Assembly (NCBI RefSeq): GCF_014699075.1
Contig: NZ_JACXAB010000011.1
Span: 1 to 64,000, forward strand
Origin: Microvirga sp.
GTDB taxonomy: Bacteria; Pseudomonadota; Alphaproteobacteria; Rhizobiales; Beijerinckiaceae
Length of the DNA: 64,000 nt
Direction of reading: 5' to 3'
A program made the position numbers and the translations under genes. The notes under the pieces were generated by a model, which was not told the origin of the DNA, made no database searches, and saw nothing but the letters and a program-made list of their open reading frames with translations. Every line of letters begins with the position of its first letter. Within the stretch, counting starts at the first letter, position 1. Below are positions 8,928 to 17,690 of the stretch, one piece after another.

Positions 8928-9668
8928 TTAAGCCGCGTTGGCGGGGGAGCGGCCGGCGTGGCCGATGCGCTCGTCCACCTGACGGGACAGGATGGCCGAG
9001 AACTCGTCGGCGAAGCCCTCGAGCCGCGACTGCAGCTTGCCCACTTCCGAGTTCAGCTTGTTGTAGGCCAGCACCGCCGGAATGGCCGCGAACAGGCCGA
9101 TGGCGGTGGCAAACAGCGCCTCGGCGATGCCGGGAGCCACGACCGCAAGGCTCGTGTTCTTGGAGGCGGCGATCGACGTGAAGGAATTCATGATGCCCAC
9201 CACCGTGCCGAAGAGGCCGATATAGGGACCAGCCGAGCCGATGGAGGCCAGCACCGTCAGGCGCGCGTTGAGCCGCTCCACCTCGCGCTGGATGGTCACG
9301 TCGAGCACCTTGTCGATGCGCTGCGGCAGGCTCTGGAACGAGCGTCCTGAGCCCTCGAAGGAGCGCTTCCACTCGCGCATGGCGGCGACGAACACGGCAG
9401 CCAGACCCGTGGCCGGACGGCTCTGCAGATTGCGGTAGAGCTCCTCCAGGGACTGGCCTGACCAGAACACGTCCTCGAACCGGTCCATCGCGCGCTTGGT
9501 GCGGCTGTAGAGCAGCGTCTTGTTGACGATGATGGCCCAGCACCAGACGGAGGCCGCCAGCAGGCCGATCATCACGAGCTTGACGATGAAATGGGCCTGC
9601 CAGAACAGGCCAAAGAAGGACAGGTCGTGGGCCACAGGAGCGGCCTGGGCCACATCAGCCGGATTCAT
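8928..9668 (-). CDS. tolQ: Tol-Pal system protein TolQ
   Basis: 246 aa MotA/TolQ/ExbB family proton channel subunit with three membrane segments. The first lies about residues 22-42 and the last two bracket the conserved [10 protein letters not shown] and [23 protein letters not shown] blocks. The ATG at 9668 is preceded by AGGACGAG. The reading frame stays open upstream to 9710, but this adds only an Arg-rich stretch not seen in the family. First gene of tolQRAB; its promoter should lie in the 379-bp spacer upstream. Confidence 0.95.
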   Translation of the reverse strand: MNPADVAQAAPVAHDLSFFGLFWQAHFIVKLVMIGLLAASVWCWAIIVNKTLLYSRTKRAMDRFEDVFWSGQSLEELYRNLQSRPATGLAAVFVAAMREWKRSFEGSGRSFQSLPQRIDKVLDVTIQREVERLNARLTVLASIGSAGPYIGLFGTVVGIMNSFTSIAASKNTSLAVVAPGIAEALFATAIGLFAAIPAVLAYNKLNSEVGKLQSRLEGFADEFSAILSRQVDERIGHAGRSPANAA

Positions 9669-9895
9669 GAATCTCGTCCTCGCTCTTCGAGCAGCCTTGA
9701 GTGTTCCCAAGGCTCACCGCAGATTGATCTTAGGAAAATCTGTTTCTGTATCACAGCTGGTTCGCCCCCGAATCTGTCGAAAATAAGGGCGGCGGCGGAT
9801 AAGACGCAGATCATCCCTGACCGTCACCTGTTAGGCACAGAGTAAGGTTAAGGTCTGGTTTAAGTGCGGCTGCCACAAGGCGGAATCGCCTGAAG

Positions 9896-9922
9896 TTGAT
9901 GGGAAATCTTAGCTGGTATACT
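9896..9922 (+). promoter_or_regulatory. Possible sigma-70-type promoter in the tolQ/NTF2 divergent spacer
   Basis: TTGATG (9896-9901), 15 nt, TATACT (9917-9922), pointing toward the NTF2-like gene at 10048. The spacing is shorter than ideal. The rest of the 379-bp spacer (9669-10047) shows no other feature I can support, though the tolQ promoter must lie there. Confidence 0.3.
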
Positions 9923-10047
9923 TCGAGGGCAAACCTCGCCGAGATCGTGCCGATACGGCACCATCAATTCAGTGCCAATCCATCAACCCGCCTTGCGGCG
10001 ACGCACGAGCGTAATACCATCCTGACCGATCAGAGAGAGGTCGTGTT

Positions 10048-10428
10048 GTGGAGCATCAGATTGAACCGGCCGAGGTCGTGCGGAAGCAGCTTGAGGCTTA
10101 CAATGCGAAGGACATCGATGCCTTCATGAGCTTCTGGGCCGAGGATGCGCAATTCTTCGCCTTCCCGTCGGAGCTCCTGGCTGAGGGCGCGGAGCAGATC
10201 CGCAAGCGCCATGTGGCCCGCTTCAAGGAGCCCAACCTCTTCGGGCATCTCATCAGTCGCATGAGCGTCGGCAATCTGGTGGTCGACAGGGAGGTGGTGA
10301 CCCGCACTTTCCCGGAGGGCCCAGGGCGCGTCGATGTGATTGCGATCTACGAAGTCGATGGTGGGACGATTTCGAAAGCCTGGTTCAAGGTAGGCCCGCC
10401 GGTGCTCGACACCGCGTCATCGCGCTAA
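10048..10428 (+). CDS. Nuclear transport factor 2 family (SnoaL-like) protein
   Basis: 126 aa small alpha+beta barrel protein of the NTF2-like superfamily. Recognisable signs are QLEAYNAKDIDAFMSFWAEDAQ near residue 15 and the closing AIYEVDGGTISKAWFKVG. This fold serves many enzymes and binding proteins, so no substrate can be named. The start is GTG (10048) with AGAGAGG upstream. It is the only plus-strand gene between ybgC and tolQ, and its stop overlaps the ybgC stop, so the two genes converge without any spacer. Confidence 0.75.
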   Translation: MEHQIEPAEVVRKQLEAYNAKDIDAFMSFWAEDAQFFAFPSELLAEGAEQIRKRHVARFKEPNLFGHLISRMSVGNLVVDREVVTRTFPEGPGRVDVIAIYEVDGGTISKAWFKVGPPVLDTASSR

Positions 10429-10829
10429 GGGGTCGTCAGCGCCGTCCGCAACTCGTCCGGGATCCGCACGGCCCGCCCTCCCCGGACGGCCGCGACCATG
10501 ACATCGGCCGTGACCAGGACCTCGTCGCCGCGCCGGACTTCCTGGGCCAGCGTCATCGACGCGCCGCGCATCTCCTTGGGGCGGGTCACGATGGTAAGCA
10601 CGTCGTCCATGACGGCGCCGCCCAAAAAATCGATGCTCATCTTGCGAACCACGAAGGCTAGGCCGTCCATATCCGCGTGAAGGTCGGACTGCGCCACCTC
10701 GACCGCCCGCAACAGCTCTGTGCGGCCACGCTCCATGAAGCGGAGATAGCTCGCGTGATAGACGCGGGCCGAGAAATCCGTGTCTTCGTAATAGACGCGG
10801 ATCGGCAGGATATGGGCGCCATCCTGCAT
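10425..10829 (-). CDS. ybgC: Acyl-CoA thioesterase YbgC, Tol-Pal associated
   Basis: 134 aa hotdog-fold thioesterase, usually the first gene of the tol-pal locus, acting on acyl-CoA or acyl-ACP and linked to phospholipid metabolism. The 4HBT signature RVYYEDTDFSARVYHASYL contains the catalytic Asp. The ATG at 10829 (MQDGAHILPI) matches the family start. The frame is open for another 83 codons to 11078, but this is translation through an intergenic repeat. It is separated from tolQ by the convergent NTF2-like gene. Confidence 0.9.
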   Translation of the reverse strand: MQDGAHILPIRVYYEDTDFSARVYHASYLRFMERGRTELLRAVEVAQSDLHADMDGLAFVVRKMSIDFLGGAVMDDVLTIVTRPKEMRGASMTLAQEVRRGDEVLVTADVMVAAVRGGRAVRIPDELRTALTTP

Positions 10830-10852
10830 GAAGCCGGAGAGGTGGGGCCAAG

Positions 10853-11055
10853 AACCACCCTCCCCTCGGATCTCGGGTGTTCCCGAGATCTGTTCTTGCC
10901 TGCCCAATTCGGAAACATCCGACTTGGGTGGGGGAGGGTCGGAGCGCGTCAGCGATCCGGGGTGGGGTGGCAGCGCAGCGTTCGGAGATGTCGCGCTACC
11001 CACCCCCTCCCGCGCCTCCGGCGCGACCTCCCCCCTCAAGGGGGAGGTGTTGGCA
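10853..11055. repeat. GC-rich intergenic inverted repeats (CCCTCCCC family), two copies
   Basis: Two adjacent imperfect inverted repeats between ruvB and ybgC. The first has outer arms CCACCCTCCCCT near 10855 and GGTGGGGGAGGGT near 10937. The second begins GGGGTGGGGTGG near 10960 and ends with CTCCCCCCTCAAGGGGGAGG near 11048. Relatives occur at 13786-13896 and 26504-26663. The element is free of stop codons in the ybgC frame. Confidence 0.7.
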
Positions 11056-11064
11056 CCGCGCCGC

Positions 11065-12111
11065 TCACTCATCCGCATCCCCGCCGAACAGCCCGAACTG
11101 TGCCGCGGTCTCGCGGGTGGGCTCCGGAATGCCGAGGTGCTTGAAGGCGTGGGGCGTCAGCACACGCCCGCGCGGGGTGCGCTGCACGAAGCCCTTCTGG
11201 ATCAGGTAGGGCTCGATGATGTCCTCGATGGCGTCGCGCGGCTCGGACAGGGCCGCGGCAATCGTCTCGATGCCCACCGGGCCGCCGCCGAAGGAATTGG
11301 CCACCAGGGTCAGGTACTTGCGGTCCATGAGATCGAGGCCGATGGGGTCCACGTCGAGGAGGCGCAGGGACTTGTCGGCGAGGTCGCGGCTGACGGTCTG
11401 CACGCCTTCGACGATGGCAAAGTCGCGCACGCGGCGCAGGAGGCGCCCGGCGATGCGCGGCGTGCCGCGGGAGCGCCGCGCAATCTCGTTGGCGCCCTCC
11501 TCGCTCATGCCTAAGCCCAGCACCCGGGCGCCGCGCCGGACAATCAGCTCCAGCTCGTCGACCGTGTAGAATTCAAGCCGGATCGGGATGCCGAAGCGGT
11601 CGCGCAACGGCGTGGTGAGCAGGCCCGCCCGGGTGGTGGCGCCGACAAGCGTGAATTTCGGCAGCTCGATCTTCACCGAGCGGGCGGCCGGGCCTTCGCC
11701 GATGATCAGGTCGAGCTGGTAATCCTCCATGGCCGGATAGAGGATTTCCTCCACGGCCGGGCTGAGGCGGTGGATCTCATCGATGAAGAGCACATCGCGC
11801 TCCTCGAGATTGGTGAGCTGAGCCGCCAGATCGCCCGCCTTGGCGATCACCGGGCCGGAGGTCGAGCGGAAATTGACCCCGAGCTCGCGGGCGACGATCT
11901 GGGCCAGCGTGGTCTTGCCGAGACCTGGCGGGCCGACGAACAGCACGTGGTCGAGGGCATCGCCGCGCGCCTTGGCGGCATTGATGAAGATCTGGAGATT
12001 GGCCCGCGCGGCCTTCTGGCCCGTGAAATCGTCGAGCGACAGCGGCCGGATCGATGCATCGACATCGTCCTCGCGCTTTTCGGGGCTGATCAGGCGGCGG
12101 GAATCGGTCAA
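11065..12111 (-). CDS. ruvB: Holliday junction branch migration helicase RuvB
   Basis: 348 aa AAA+ motor that drives branch migration with RuvA at recombination junctions. Walker [13 protein letters not shown] (near residue 60), Walker [10 protein letters not shown], sensor 1 [11 protein letters not shown] and the C-terminal winged helix ([12 protein letters not shown]) are all present. Length is normal for the family. Unusually, ruvB is separated from ruvA by two small membrane-protein genes. Confidence 0.97.
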   Translation of the reverse strand: MTDSRRLISPEKREDDVDASIRPLSLDDFTGQKAARANLQIFINAAKARGDALDHVLFVGPPGLGKTTLAQIVARELGVNFRSTSGPVIAKAGDLAAQLTNLEERDVLFIDEIHRLSPAVEEILYPAMEDYQLDLIIGEGPAARSVKIELPKFTLVGATTRAGLLTTPLRDRFGIPIRLEFYTVDELELIVRRGARVLGLGMSEEGANEIARRSRGTPRIAGRLLRRVRDFAIVEGVQTVSRDLADKSLRLLDVDPIGLDLMDRKYLTLVANSFGGGPVGIETIAAALSEPRDAIEDIIEPYLIQKGFVQRTPRGRVLTPHAFKHLGIPEPTRETAAQFGLFGGDADE

Positions 12112-12197
12112 AGAGGCTTACCTTCCAAAGGCTTCATATAGGCATTTCCGGTGTAATACGCCATCTTTAACAAGATCAAAACAGGAACGTCGAGAGG

Positions 12198-12671
12198 TTA
12201 CAGGGTGTTTGACTCAGAGGCTTTATCAAGCCCCTGGGCTACATACCAACATGCCAAGGTCGCGAGGGCGCTCGTCGCAACAAGCAGATAATTCATGAGG
12301 CCGTTGCCACCTGGCGGCACCGACATTGACGCAATCCACCATCCACCGGGTGAAATGCCGATGGCCAAGCCGGTTGCGAGCGTACATATGGCACCGGCCC
12401 AAGCGCTCATCCTGGGCAGCGCTGCCACGCCAAGACCTATCAGCGCAGATGGCAGAAAACCGAACAGATAGATCGGGACTATGTTCTCCCAACCGAATGT
12501 ACTGGCGGCCAGAACATCCCCTCCTGGTCGATAGCCGGACAGCTTCACGACCATGGCAGCAACCGACAACAGGACAACCCCAGTGATCGGCCCTACAACG
12601 ATGAAGACGAGGAGCATTCTCACCCGTTTACGGCTCAATGCGCCAAGTCTTCGCAGGCCGAACCTTATCAA
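12198..12671 (-). CDS. Small four-helix membrane protein, paralogue of the preceding gene
   Basis: Up to 157 aa, not assigned to a named family. About four membrane helices. Shares with the adjacent gene the block YLFGFLPSALIGLGVAALPRM and the ending ACWYVAQGL (YLSKYL in the paralogue), so the two arose by tandem duplication. The TTG at 12671 is 4 nt after the paralogue's stop and 8 nt after a GAGG box, which suggests translational coupling. An ATG at 12617 is the alternative and would remove 18 residues. It sits between ruvA and ruvB. Confidence 0.6.
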   Translation of the reverse strand: MIRFGLRRLGALSRKRVRMLLVFIVVGPITGVVLLSVAAMVVKLSGYRPGGDVLAASTFGWENIVPIYLFGFLPSALIGLGVAALPRMSAWAGAICTLATGLAIGISPGGWWIASMSVPPGGNGLMNYLLVATSALATLACWYVAQGLDKASESNTL

Positions 12672-12675
12672 GGTC

Positions 12676-13146
12676 TTAGCCTCGCGCTTTTCGTGGTTGA
12701 GCAGGTGGCAGGGCCAAGGCTCCAGCAGGTCTGTTGAGGTACTTGCTGAGATACCAGCAAGCCGAGGTCAGAATAACAGCGTTCAAAACCGCCAAGGTCA
12801 TCGTCGATCTATGTCCCAGCGGGACGGCGAATAGGACAGGATGAAGCAATCCAAGCAGGGGCAGAAAGAAACTGATCATAAGGCCCAGCACCAAGACAGA
12901 TAGCGCTTCTAAGGACGCTCTCATACGGGGGAGCATGCTTACGGCAAGGCCGAGCAGGAAAGACGAGGGCAAGCTGAACAAGTAGACGCCGAAGACCTGT
13001 CCCCATTCCAATGAGGCGAAAGATAGCACATTACCTCTTGAGAGATCTTTGTAGAGGTTCAGCATAAAGCCGGCCGTGGACAACGTCAGGACCGCAATAA
13101 GTGGCCCAAGCAGGGTAAAGATCAGGACCACCCGCAGCCACTGCAT
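12676..13146 (-). CDS. Small four-helix membrane protein inserted in the ruvAB operon
   Basis: 156 aa, not assigned to a named family. About four membrane helices, with LLGPLIAVLTLSTAGFML near the start and YLFSLPSSFLLGLAVSMLPRM in the middle, matching the downstream paralogue. The ATG at 13146 overlaps the ruvA stop codon (TGATG), so translation is coupled to ruvA. A GTG three bases upstream is also possible. A role in DNA repair is suggested only by position and remains unproven. Confidence 0.65.
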   Translation of the reverse strand: MQWLRVVLIFTLLGPLIAVLTLSTAGFMLNLYKDLSRGNVLSFASLEWGQVFGVYLFSLPSSFLLGLAVSMLPRMRASLEALSVLVLGLMISFFLPLLGLLHPVLFAVPLGHRSTMTLAVLNAVILTSACWYLSKYLNRPAGALALPPAQPRKARG

Positions 13147-13763
13147 CACCGCGCCAGCTCCCTCAAGCCCAACCGGATCAGCGTCTTCGCCTCGGCCTCC
13201 TCACCGGCCTGCTTCATAGCGGCAGCGACGGCGGCGGAGGCCTGGACCTGGGGATAGCCGAGATTGACCAGCGCCGAGATGGCATCCGTCACGGGGCGCG
13301 GAGCGGAGTTGTCCTCGACCGCGCCGGTGAGGCGGATCAGGGCCGGATCGACGGAAGCGAAGGCCGGAGCCTTGTCCTTGAGTTCCGACACGATGCGCTG
13401 GGCGAGCTTGGGGCCGACGCCGGGGCCGCGGGCGACAGACGCCTTGTCGCCGGTGGCGATGGCGGTCGCGAGGGTGCCCGGGTCGAGCACCGACAGGATG
13501 CCAAGCGCCACCTTGGAGCCCACGCCCTGGACGCTCTGGAGCAGGCGGAACCATTCGCGCTCGGCATCCGACCGGAAGCCGAAGAGGCGGATCATGTCCT
13601 CGCGCACATGGGTTTCGATGGACAAAACCGCCGCCTCGCCGGTGGACGGCAGGTTCTGGAGGGTGCGGGAGGAGCAATGGACCACATAGCCGACTCCGTG
13701 CACGTCGAGGATCACGAAGTCCTCGCCGTAGGAATCCACCACGCCTTTGAGTTTGCCGATCAC
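13146..13763 (-). CDS. ruvA: Holliday junction DNA helicase RuvA
   Basis: 205 aa. RuvA tetramers bind the four-way junction and load RuvB. Domain I starts [18 protein letters not shown], two helix-hairpin-helix motifs follow ([14 protein letters not shown] and [20 protein letters not shown]), and the C-terminal RuvB-binding domain contains [16 protein letters not shown]. The start is GTG at 13763. The open frame upstream to 13898 is translated repeat sequence and is not part of RuvA. Confidence 0.95.
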   Translation of the reverse strand: MIGKLKGVVDSYGEDFVILDVHGVGYVVHCSSRTLQNLPSTGEAAVLSIETHVREDMIRLFGFRSDAEREWFRLLQSVQGVGSKVALGILSVLDPGTLATAIATGDKASVARGPGVGPKLAQRIVSELKDKAPAFASVDPALIRLTGAVEDNSAPRPVTDAISALVNLGYPQVQASAAVAAAMKQAGEEAEAKTLIRLGLRELAR

Positions 13764-13785
13764 GTCAGTCTTTGCTCCCGAGAAC

Positions 13786-13896
13786 TCTCCTCCCCCTTGT
13801 GGGGAGGAGTTGGAGGTGGGGGTGCGAGCGCTACGCTGGTCCAGCTCAGCGCCGACACCCCCCTCCCTAGCCCTCCCCCACAAGGAGGGAGGGGAC
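13786..13896. repeat. GC-rich intergenic inverted repeat (CCCTCCCC family)
   Basis: Spacer between ruvC and ruvA. Left arm contains TCCTCCCCCTTGTGGGGAGG, itself a hairpin, then GGAGGTGGGGGT; the right arm mirrors it with ACACCCCCCTCC and CCCTCCCCCACAAGGAGGGA. A second short inverted repeat, GATCCCGGATCGGC / GCCGTCCGGGATGA, lies at 13919-13951. Confidence 0.75.
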
Positions 13897-13972
13897 ACCC
13901 GCGCTTCACTTGTTAAACGATCCCGGATCGGCTCACGCCGTCCGGGATGACGCTTTGTGCCTCTGTATCAAA

Positions 13973-14476
13973 CTAATAGCTCGCCGCCAAAGCACGCGCT
14001 TTCCGCTGGTGAGCATGGGCGATGGCGATGGCGAGCGCGTCAGCGGCGTCGGCCTTCTTGAAGTCGGCCTTGGGCAGGAGGATCCTGATCATGGCCTGCA
14101 CCTGGTTCTTGTCGGCATGACCGACGCCCACCACGGTCTTCTTCACCTGGTTGGCCCCGTATTCCGCCACCGGCAGGCCGTGAAGGGCTGGCACCAGCAG
14201 GGACATGGCGCGGGCCTGGCCGAGCTTGAGGGTCGCCTGGGCGTCCTTGTTGACGAAGGTCTCTTCGACCGACACCTCGTCGGGCGTCCAGGTCCGGATC
14301 ACCTCCGTCAGCCGGTCGTAGAGCTGCTTGAGGCGAAGCGCCAGATCGAGATCGCCGTCCGAGGTCACGACCCCGCAGGCGACATACGAGAGCTTCGTCC
14401 CCTCGACGGTGATGACGCCCCAGCCCGTGTTGCGCAGGCCGGGGTCGAGGCCGAGGATGCGGACGCGCTCAGTCAC
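13973..14476 (-). CDS. ruvC: Crossover junction endodeoxyribonuclease RuvC
   Basis: 167 aa RNase H-fold resolvase that cuts Holliday junctions. The acidic catalytic set is visible: [14 protein letters not shown] (first Asp, residue 11), [11 protein letters not shown] (Glu), and [16 protein letters not shown] (two Asp). Start GTG at 14476. It is upstream of ruvA and shares the strand, giving the usual ruvC-ruvA-ruvB order with insertions. Confidence 0.96.
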   Translation of the reverse strand: MTERVRILGLDPGLRNTGWGVITVEGTKLSYVACGVVTSDGDLDLALRLKQLYDRLTEVIRTWTPDEVSVEETFVNKDAQATLKLGQARAMSLLVPALHGLPVAEYGANQVKKTVVGVGHADKNQVQAMIRILLPKADFKKADAADALAIAIAHAHQRKARALAASY

Positions 14477-14584
14477 TGTTGTTCTCCACCGTCATGGCCG
14501 AATTGCTCTACGGCCATCCACGCCATCAACGGTTAAGATGACGTGGATGCCCGGGACGAGCCCCGGCATGACGCACAGCCAAAA

Positions 14585-15331
14585 TCAGCCCGCCATCTTC
14601 TGCATGAGGGCGTCGGAGAGCTCGAAGTTGCCGTAGACGTTCTGGACGTCGTCGTGCTCCTCGAGGGATTCCATCAGCTTCATCAGCTTCTCGCCGGTCT
14701 CATCGTCGACGGCCACCGGGGTCTGCGGCTTCCAGACAAGCTTCGACGCCTTGGGCTCGCCGAACTTGTCCTCAAGCGCCTTGGTCACCTCGTTGAGATT
14801 ACCCTGGTCGCAATAGACCTCATGGCCATTCTCGGAGGACGACACGTCATCGGCGCCGGCATCGATGGCGGCCTCCAGCATGGCGTCGGCATCGGCCACG
14901 TCCGGGCCGAACTCGATGTAGCCGACCCGGTCGAACATGAAGGAGACGGCGCCGGTCTCAGCGAGATTGCCGCCGCTCTTGGTGAAGTAGGAGCGGATGT
15001 CCGAAGCGGTGCGGTTGCGGTTGTCGGTCATCGCCTCGACGATGATGGCAGCGCCCCCGGGCCCGTAGCCCTCGTAGCGGATCTCGTCGTAGTTCTCCGC
15101 GTCGCCGCCCGAGGCCTTGTTGATGGCGCGCTGGATGTTGTCCTTGGGCATGTTCTCGGCGCGGGCGGCGAGGATCGCGGCGCGCAGGCGCGGGTTCATG
15201 GCGGGATCGGGCAGGCCCATCTTGGCCGCCACGGTGATTTCGCGGGCGAGCTTGGAAAACACCTTGGACCGCACCGCGTCCACCTTGCCCTTGCGGTGCA
15301 TGATATTCTTGAACTGTGAATGCCCGGCCAT
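14585..15331 (-). CDS. YebC/PmpR family transcriptional regulator or translation factor
   Basis: 248 aa. The family start [15 protein letters not shown] and the blocks [16 protein letters not shown] and [19 protein letters not shown] identify YebC. Members bind DNA or help ribosomes through proline-rich stretches, depending on the subgroup. The ATG at 15331 is chosen because the 12 upstream in-frame residues are not part of the family. It precedes ruvC on the same strand, the classic yebC-ruvC neighbourhood. Confidence 0.93.
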   Translation of the reverse strand: MAGHSQFKNIMHRKGKVDAVRSKVFSKLAREITVAAKMGLPDPAMNPRLRAAILAARAENMPKDNIQRAINKASGGDAENYDEIRYEGYGPGGAAIIVEAMTDNRNRTASDIRSYFTKSGGNLAETGAVSFMFDRVGYIEFGPDVADADAMLEAAIDAGADDVSSSENGHEVYCDQGNLNEVTKALEDKFGEPKASKLVWKPQTPVAVDDETGEKLMKLMESLEEHDDVQNVYGNFELSDALMQKMAG

Positions 15332-15429
15332 GGGGGCCTCCGGAATATCGGCCGAGAGCCGCCTCATGGGGAGGCGCCCGTCAGGCCTGAGAAGTTGACG
15401 ATGGCCCGCTTATAAGGCGGCGAAGGGCT

Positions 15430-16833
15430 TCAGGCAAAGCCCCTTTGGTCCTGCCTGCCCTCGATCCGGTCCAGAGCCCGCCGGAGCGCCTCCACGCAGG
15501 CTGGGTCGAAGGCTGTGCCGGTCTCGGCCTCCAGGATTCCCATGGCCTTCGAGACCGGCATGGCGGCGCGGTAAGGGCGATCGGCCGTCAGGGCGTCGAA
15601 CACATCGGCGACCGAGATGATCCGGGTCTCCAGGCCGATCTCCTCTCCCGTGAGCCCCCTGGGGTAGCCCTTGCCGTCGAGGCGCTCGTGATGGGCGCCA
15701 CCGATGCGGGCCAGCTCCTCGAAGGCCCCGATCCGGGACAGGATGGTCTCGCTGTAGAGGGCGTGATGGCGCATCGCGGCAAACTCCGCCTCGTCCAGCT
15801 TGCCCGGCTTGTCGAGAATTTCGTTGCTGACCCCCAGCTTGCCGATGTCGTGGAGCAGGGCTGCCCGCCTCAGGCGCCGCCGCCCCGCCTCGTCGAAGCC
15901 CATTTCGCCTGCGATCAGATCGGCGAAGAACGCGACCCGGTCGCTGTGGCCGCTGGTATAGGGGCTTTTGGAGTCGACCACCCGTGCGAAGGCTGCCGCG
16001 ATGTCGTCGAGATAAGCCTCGTCGGCGATCTCGATATGTTGGGCCGGCTCCAGGGCGAAGATCGCGGTCTCCACATCGTCGGAGCGCAGAACCTCCCAGA
16101 ACGCACGGCTCTCAGCGACGCGCTCGAAGGCTTCGACAACCTGGGGATCGAACCACGTTCCCGACCGGGCTCCCACCTCATGCCGGGCCGCCGCCTCTCC
16201 GGAGCTGGTGTGGAAGACGTCCACCACCTGGGCGAGAAGCGCGATGCGGGAATAGACAGGGATGCTGGCTCCGGCAATGCTGAGCGGCTTGCCGCCGCCG
16301 TTCCAGTGCTCGTCAAGCGATTGGATCCCGTGCGCCACGCCCTCCGGAAAGCGCAGCTGGCGGGCGATCTCGGCGCCCCGCTGACATCGGGTCTCGATGA
16401 GCTCACGGGCGATCTCGCCGCCGTTCTGGACGATGTTGACGACCGCACGGAAACGCTCCGCCAGCCCGGATTTCAGTCCGGTGTGGGACAGCACGAACCT
16501 CAAGACCTGCGGGAGCCGGTCGCCGACCGTCTTGAAGTCCCGTTTGAAGGAGAGGTCGTCGGTGAGGTAGAGCTGGCAGATGCGGGCCGCGTTGCTGCTG
16601 CAGCCAAGGTCCTTCAGGAGAAGCGTGTAGTAGAGCTCCCACAGCGCAGTCTCGCTGAGGCCCAGCTCCCGCCCCACATGGACCCCGATCCAGCACGCCC
16701 GTACGCAATGGCCGGCGGGCTGGCCCTCGGTCAGGTCCAAGGCATGACTCAGCGCCCCCAGCACCTCCGACAGACGGATGGCCTTTGGAGAATCCGCCAG
16801 ATCCCCCATCCATTCCCGTGATTGTACGCCCAC
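15430..16833 (-). CDS. Tandem HD-GYP domain protein, probable cyclic-di-GMP phosphodiesterase
   Basis: 467 aa cytoplasmic protein. The C-terminal half is an intact HD-GYP domain with LLHDIGKLGVSNEILDKPG (HD at about 328) and HHERLDGKGYPRGLTG (about 381-396), which hydrolyses c-di-GMP in the family. The N-terminal half looks like a degenerate second copy: KDLG replaces HD-G, and SLDEHWNGGGKP replaces the HHE...GYP block, followed by the equivalent IPVYSRIALLAQVVDVF. Start GTG at 16833 with AGGGGG 6-7 nt upstream. No sensor or membrane segment is visible. Confidence 0.88.
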   Translation of the reverse strand: MGVQSREWMGDLADSPKAIRLSEVLGALSHALDLTEGQPAGHCVRACWIGVHVGRELGLSETALWELYYTLLLKDLGCSSNAARICQLYLTDDLSFKRDFKTVGDRLPQVLRFVLSHTGLKSGLAERFRAVVNIVQNGGEIARELIETRCQRGAEIARQLRFPEGVAHGIQSLDEHWNGGGKPLSIAGASIPVYSRIALLAQVVDVFHTSSGEAAARHEVGARSGTWFDPQVVEAFERVAESRAFWEVLRSDDVETAIFALEPAQHIEIADEAYLDDIAAAFARVVDSKSPYTSGHSDRVAFFADLIAGEMGFDEAGRRRLRRAALLHDIGKLGVSNEILDKPGKLDEAEFAAMRHHALYSETILSRIGAFEELARIGGAHHERLDGKGYPRGLTGEEIGLETRIISVADVFDALTADRPYRAAMPVSKAMGILEAETGTAFDPACVEALRRALDRIEGRQDQRGFA

Positions 16834-16890
16834 CCGTAGCCCCCTCTTCCCTAAGGGAAGATTAGGCCCGAAGCGCTTAAGAGATCGTGC

Positions 16891-17586
16891 CTAGAAGCCG
16901 AGCCAGCCCGGCAGGTTCTGGAAGGCCGCCACGATCAGGTGGTAGGAGGCGCCCAGGATCGTCACCGTATAGGCAAGCCCGGCCAAGCCGATGAGGTAGC
17001 CGACGAGCAGGAGGTAGCCGTCCTCCTCCATCACGGCGATGGACGCGATGACGAGGGCGATGGAGGGGGGGAAGTTGGTACCTGGGAACGGGATCAGGAC
17101 CGACACGGCAACCAGGAAGGCGAAGAGCCCGACCACCCGGTCGCCAATGGGGCCGAAGAGCTGGAGCAGCCGGGGCTTGCAGTAGCTCTCCAACTTCTGG
17201 AGCTTGGGCTCCGCGATGTCGATGAGGCGCTTGAACTTCGCGACGGAAACCGTCTGGCGCAGGATGAAGCCCGGCAGCCAGGGACGCTTGTGGCCCAGCA
17301 TCATCTGGATACCGAAAATGAGCACGGGTGTGCCGACGATGCCGGCGATGCCCGGCACGTTGGGGACGCAGTTCGGCAGGGAGAACAGGATCAAGACGAA
17401 GCCGAAGGCGCGTTCGCCGAAGGCCTCGATGATCTCACGGATCGAGATCGTCTCGCCCTTGGCCTCGTCGATCACGGCGCGCAGGACGGCCGAGGCGCTC
17501 TGGTGCTCGTGTGCCTGATGGAACTCGCTCGTCTGCCGATAGACGTTGATCCTGCCGGTCCTGGTTGTCTTCGCGTCTGCGTCCAC
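16891..17586 (-). CDS. ExoD family exopolysaccharide synthesis membrane protein
   Basis: 231 aa inner-membrane protein of the ExoD family, named from a rhizobial gene needed for exopolysaccharide production and alkali tolerance; the molecular function is unknown. Recognisable are ISIREIIEAFGERAFGF with the following PNCVPNVPGIAG block, IPFPGTNFPP, and several C-terminal membrane helices. GGAGG stands 6 nt before the GTG at 17586, which fixes the start. Confidence 0.85.
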   Translation of the reverse strand: MDADAKTTRTGRINVYRQTSEFHQAHEHQSASAVLRAVIDEAKGETISIREIIEAFGERAFGFVLILFSLPNCVPNVPGIAGIVGTPVLIFGIQMMLGHKRPWLPGFILRQTVSVAKFKRLIDIAEPKLQKLESYCKPRLLQLFGPIGDRVVGLFAFLVAVSVLIPFPGTNFPPSIALVIASIAVMEEDGYLLLVGYLIGLAGLAYTVTILGASYHLIVAAFQNLPGWLGF

Positions 17587-17655
17587 CGATCACCTCCGTG
17601 ACGGGACAGATGGGAACGGCGACGCTCCACGCCAAGGGATGGTAATGGACCATTG

Positions 17656-17679
17656 CCCTCTCCCGCAGAGGGGAGAGGG
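17656..17679. repeat. Short GC-rich hairpin between ymdB and exoD genes
   Basis: CCCTCTCCC / GGGGAGAGGG arms around a 5-nt loop, resembling one end of the larger CCCTCCCC repeats at 10.9, 13.8 and 26.5 kb. On the minus strand it lies just after the ymdB-like gene and may stall or end transcription. Confidence 0.5.
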
Positions 17680-17690
17680 AGATCCCGCGC

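Noticed and set aside
8121..9350. 409-codon plus-strand open frame opposite tolA, tolR and tolQ
   Set aside because: Overlaps three certain genes on the other strand and has low-complexity composition.
10830..11078. N-terminal extension of YbgC
   Set aside because: The extra codons are translated intergenic repeat; the conserved protein starts at 10829.
13764..13898. N-terminal extension of RuvA
   Set aside because: The codons upstream of GTG 13763 are repeat sequence, and RuvA families start at IGKLKG.
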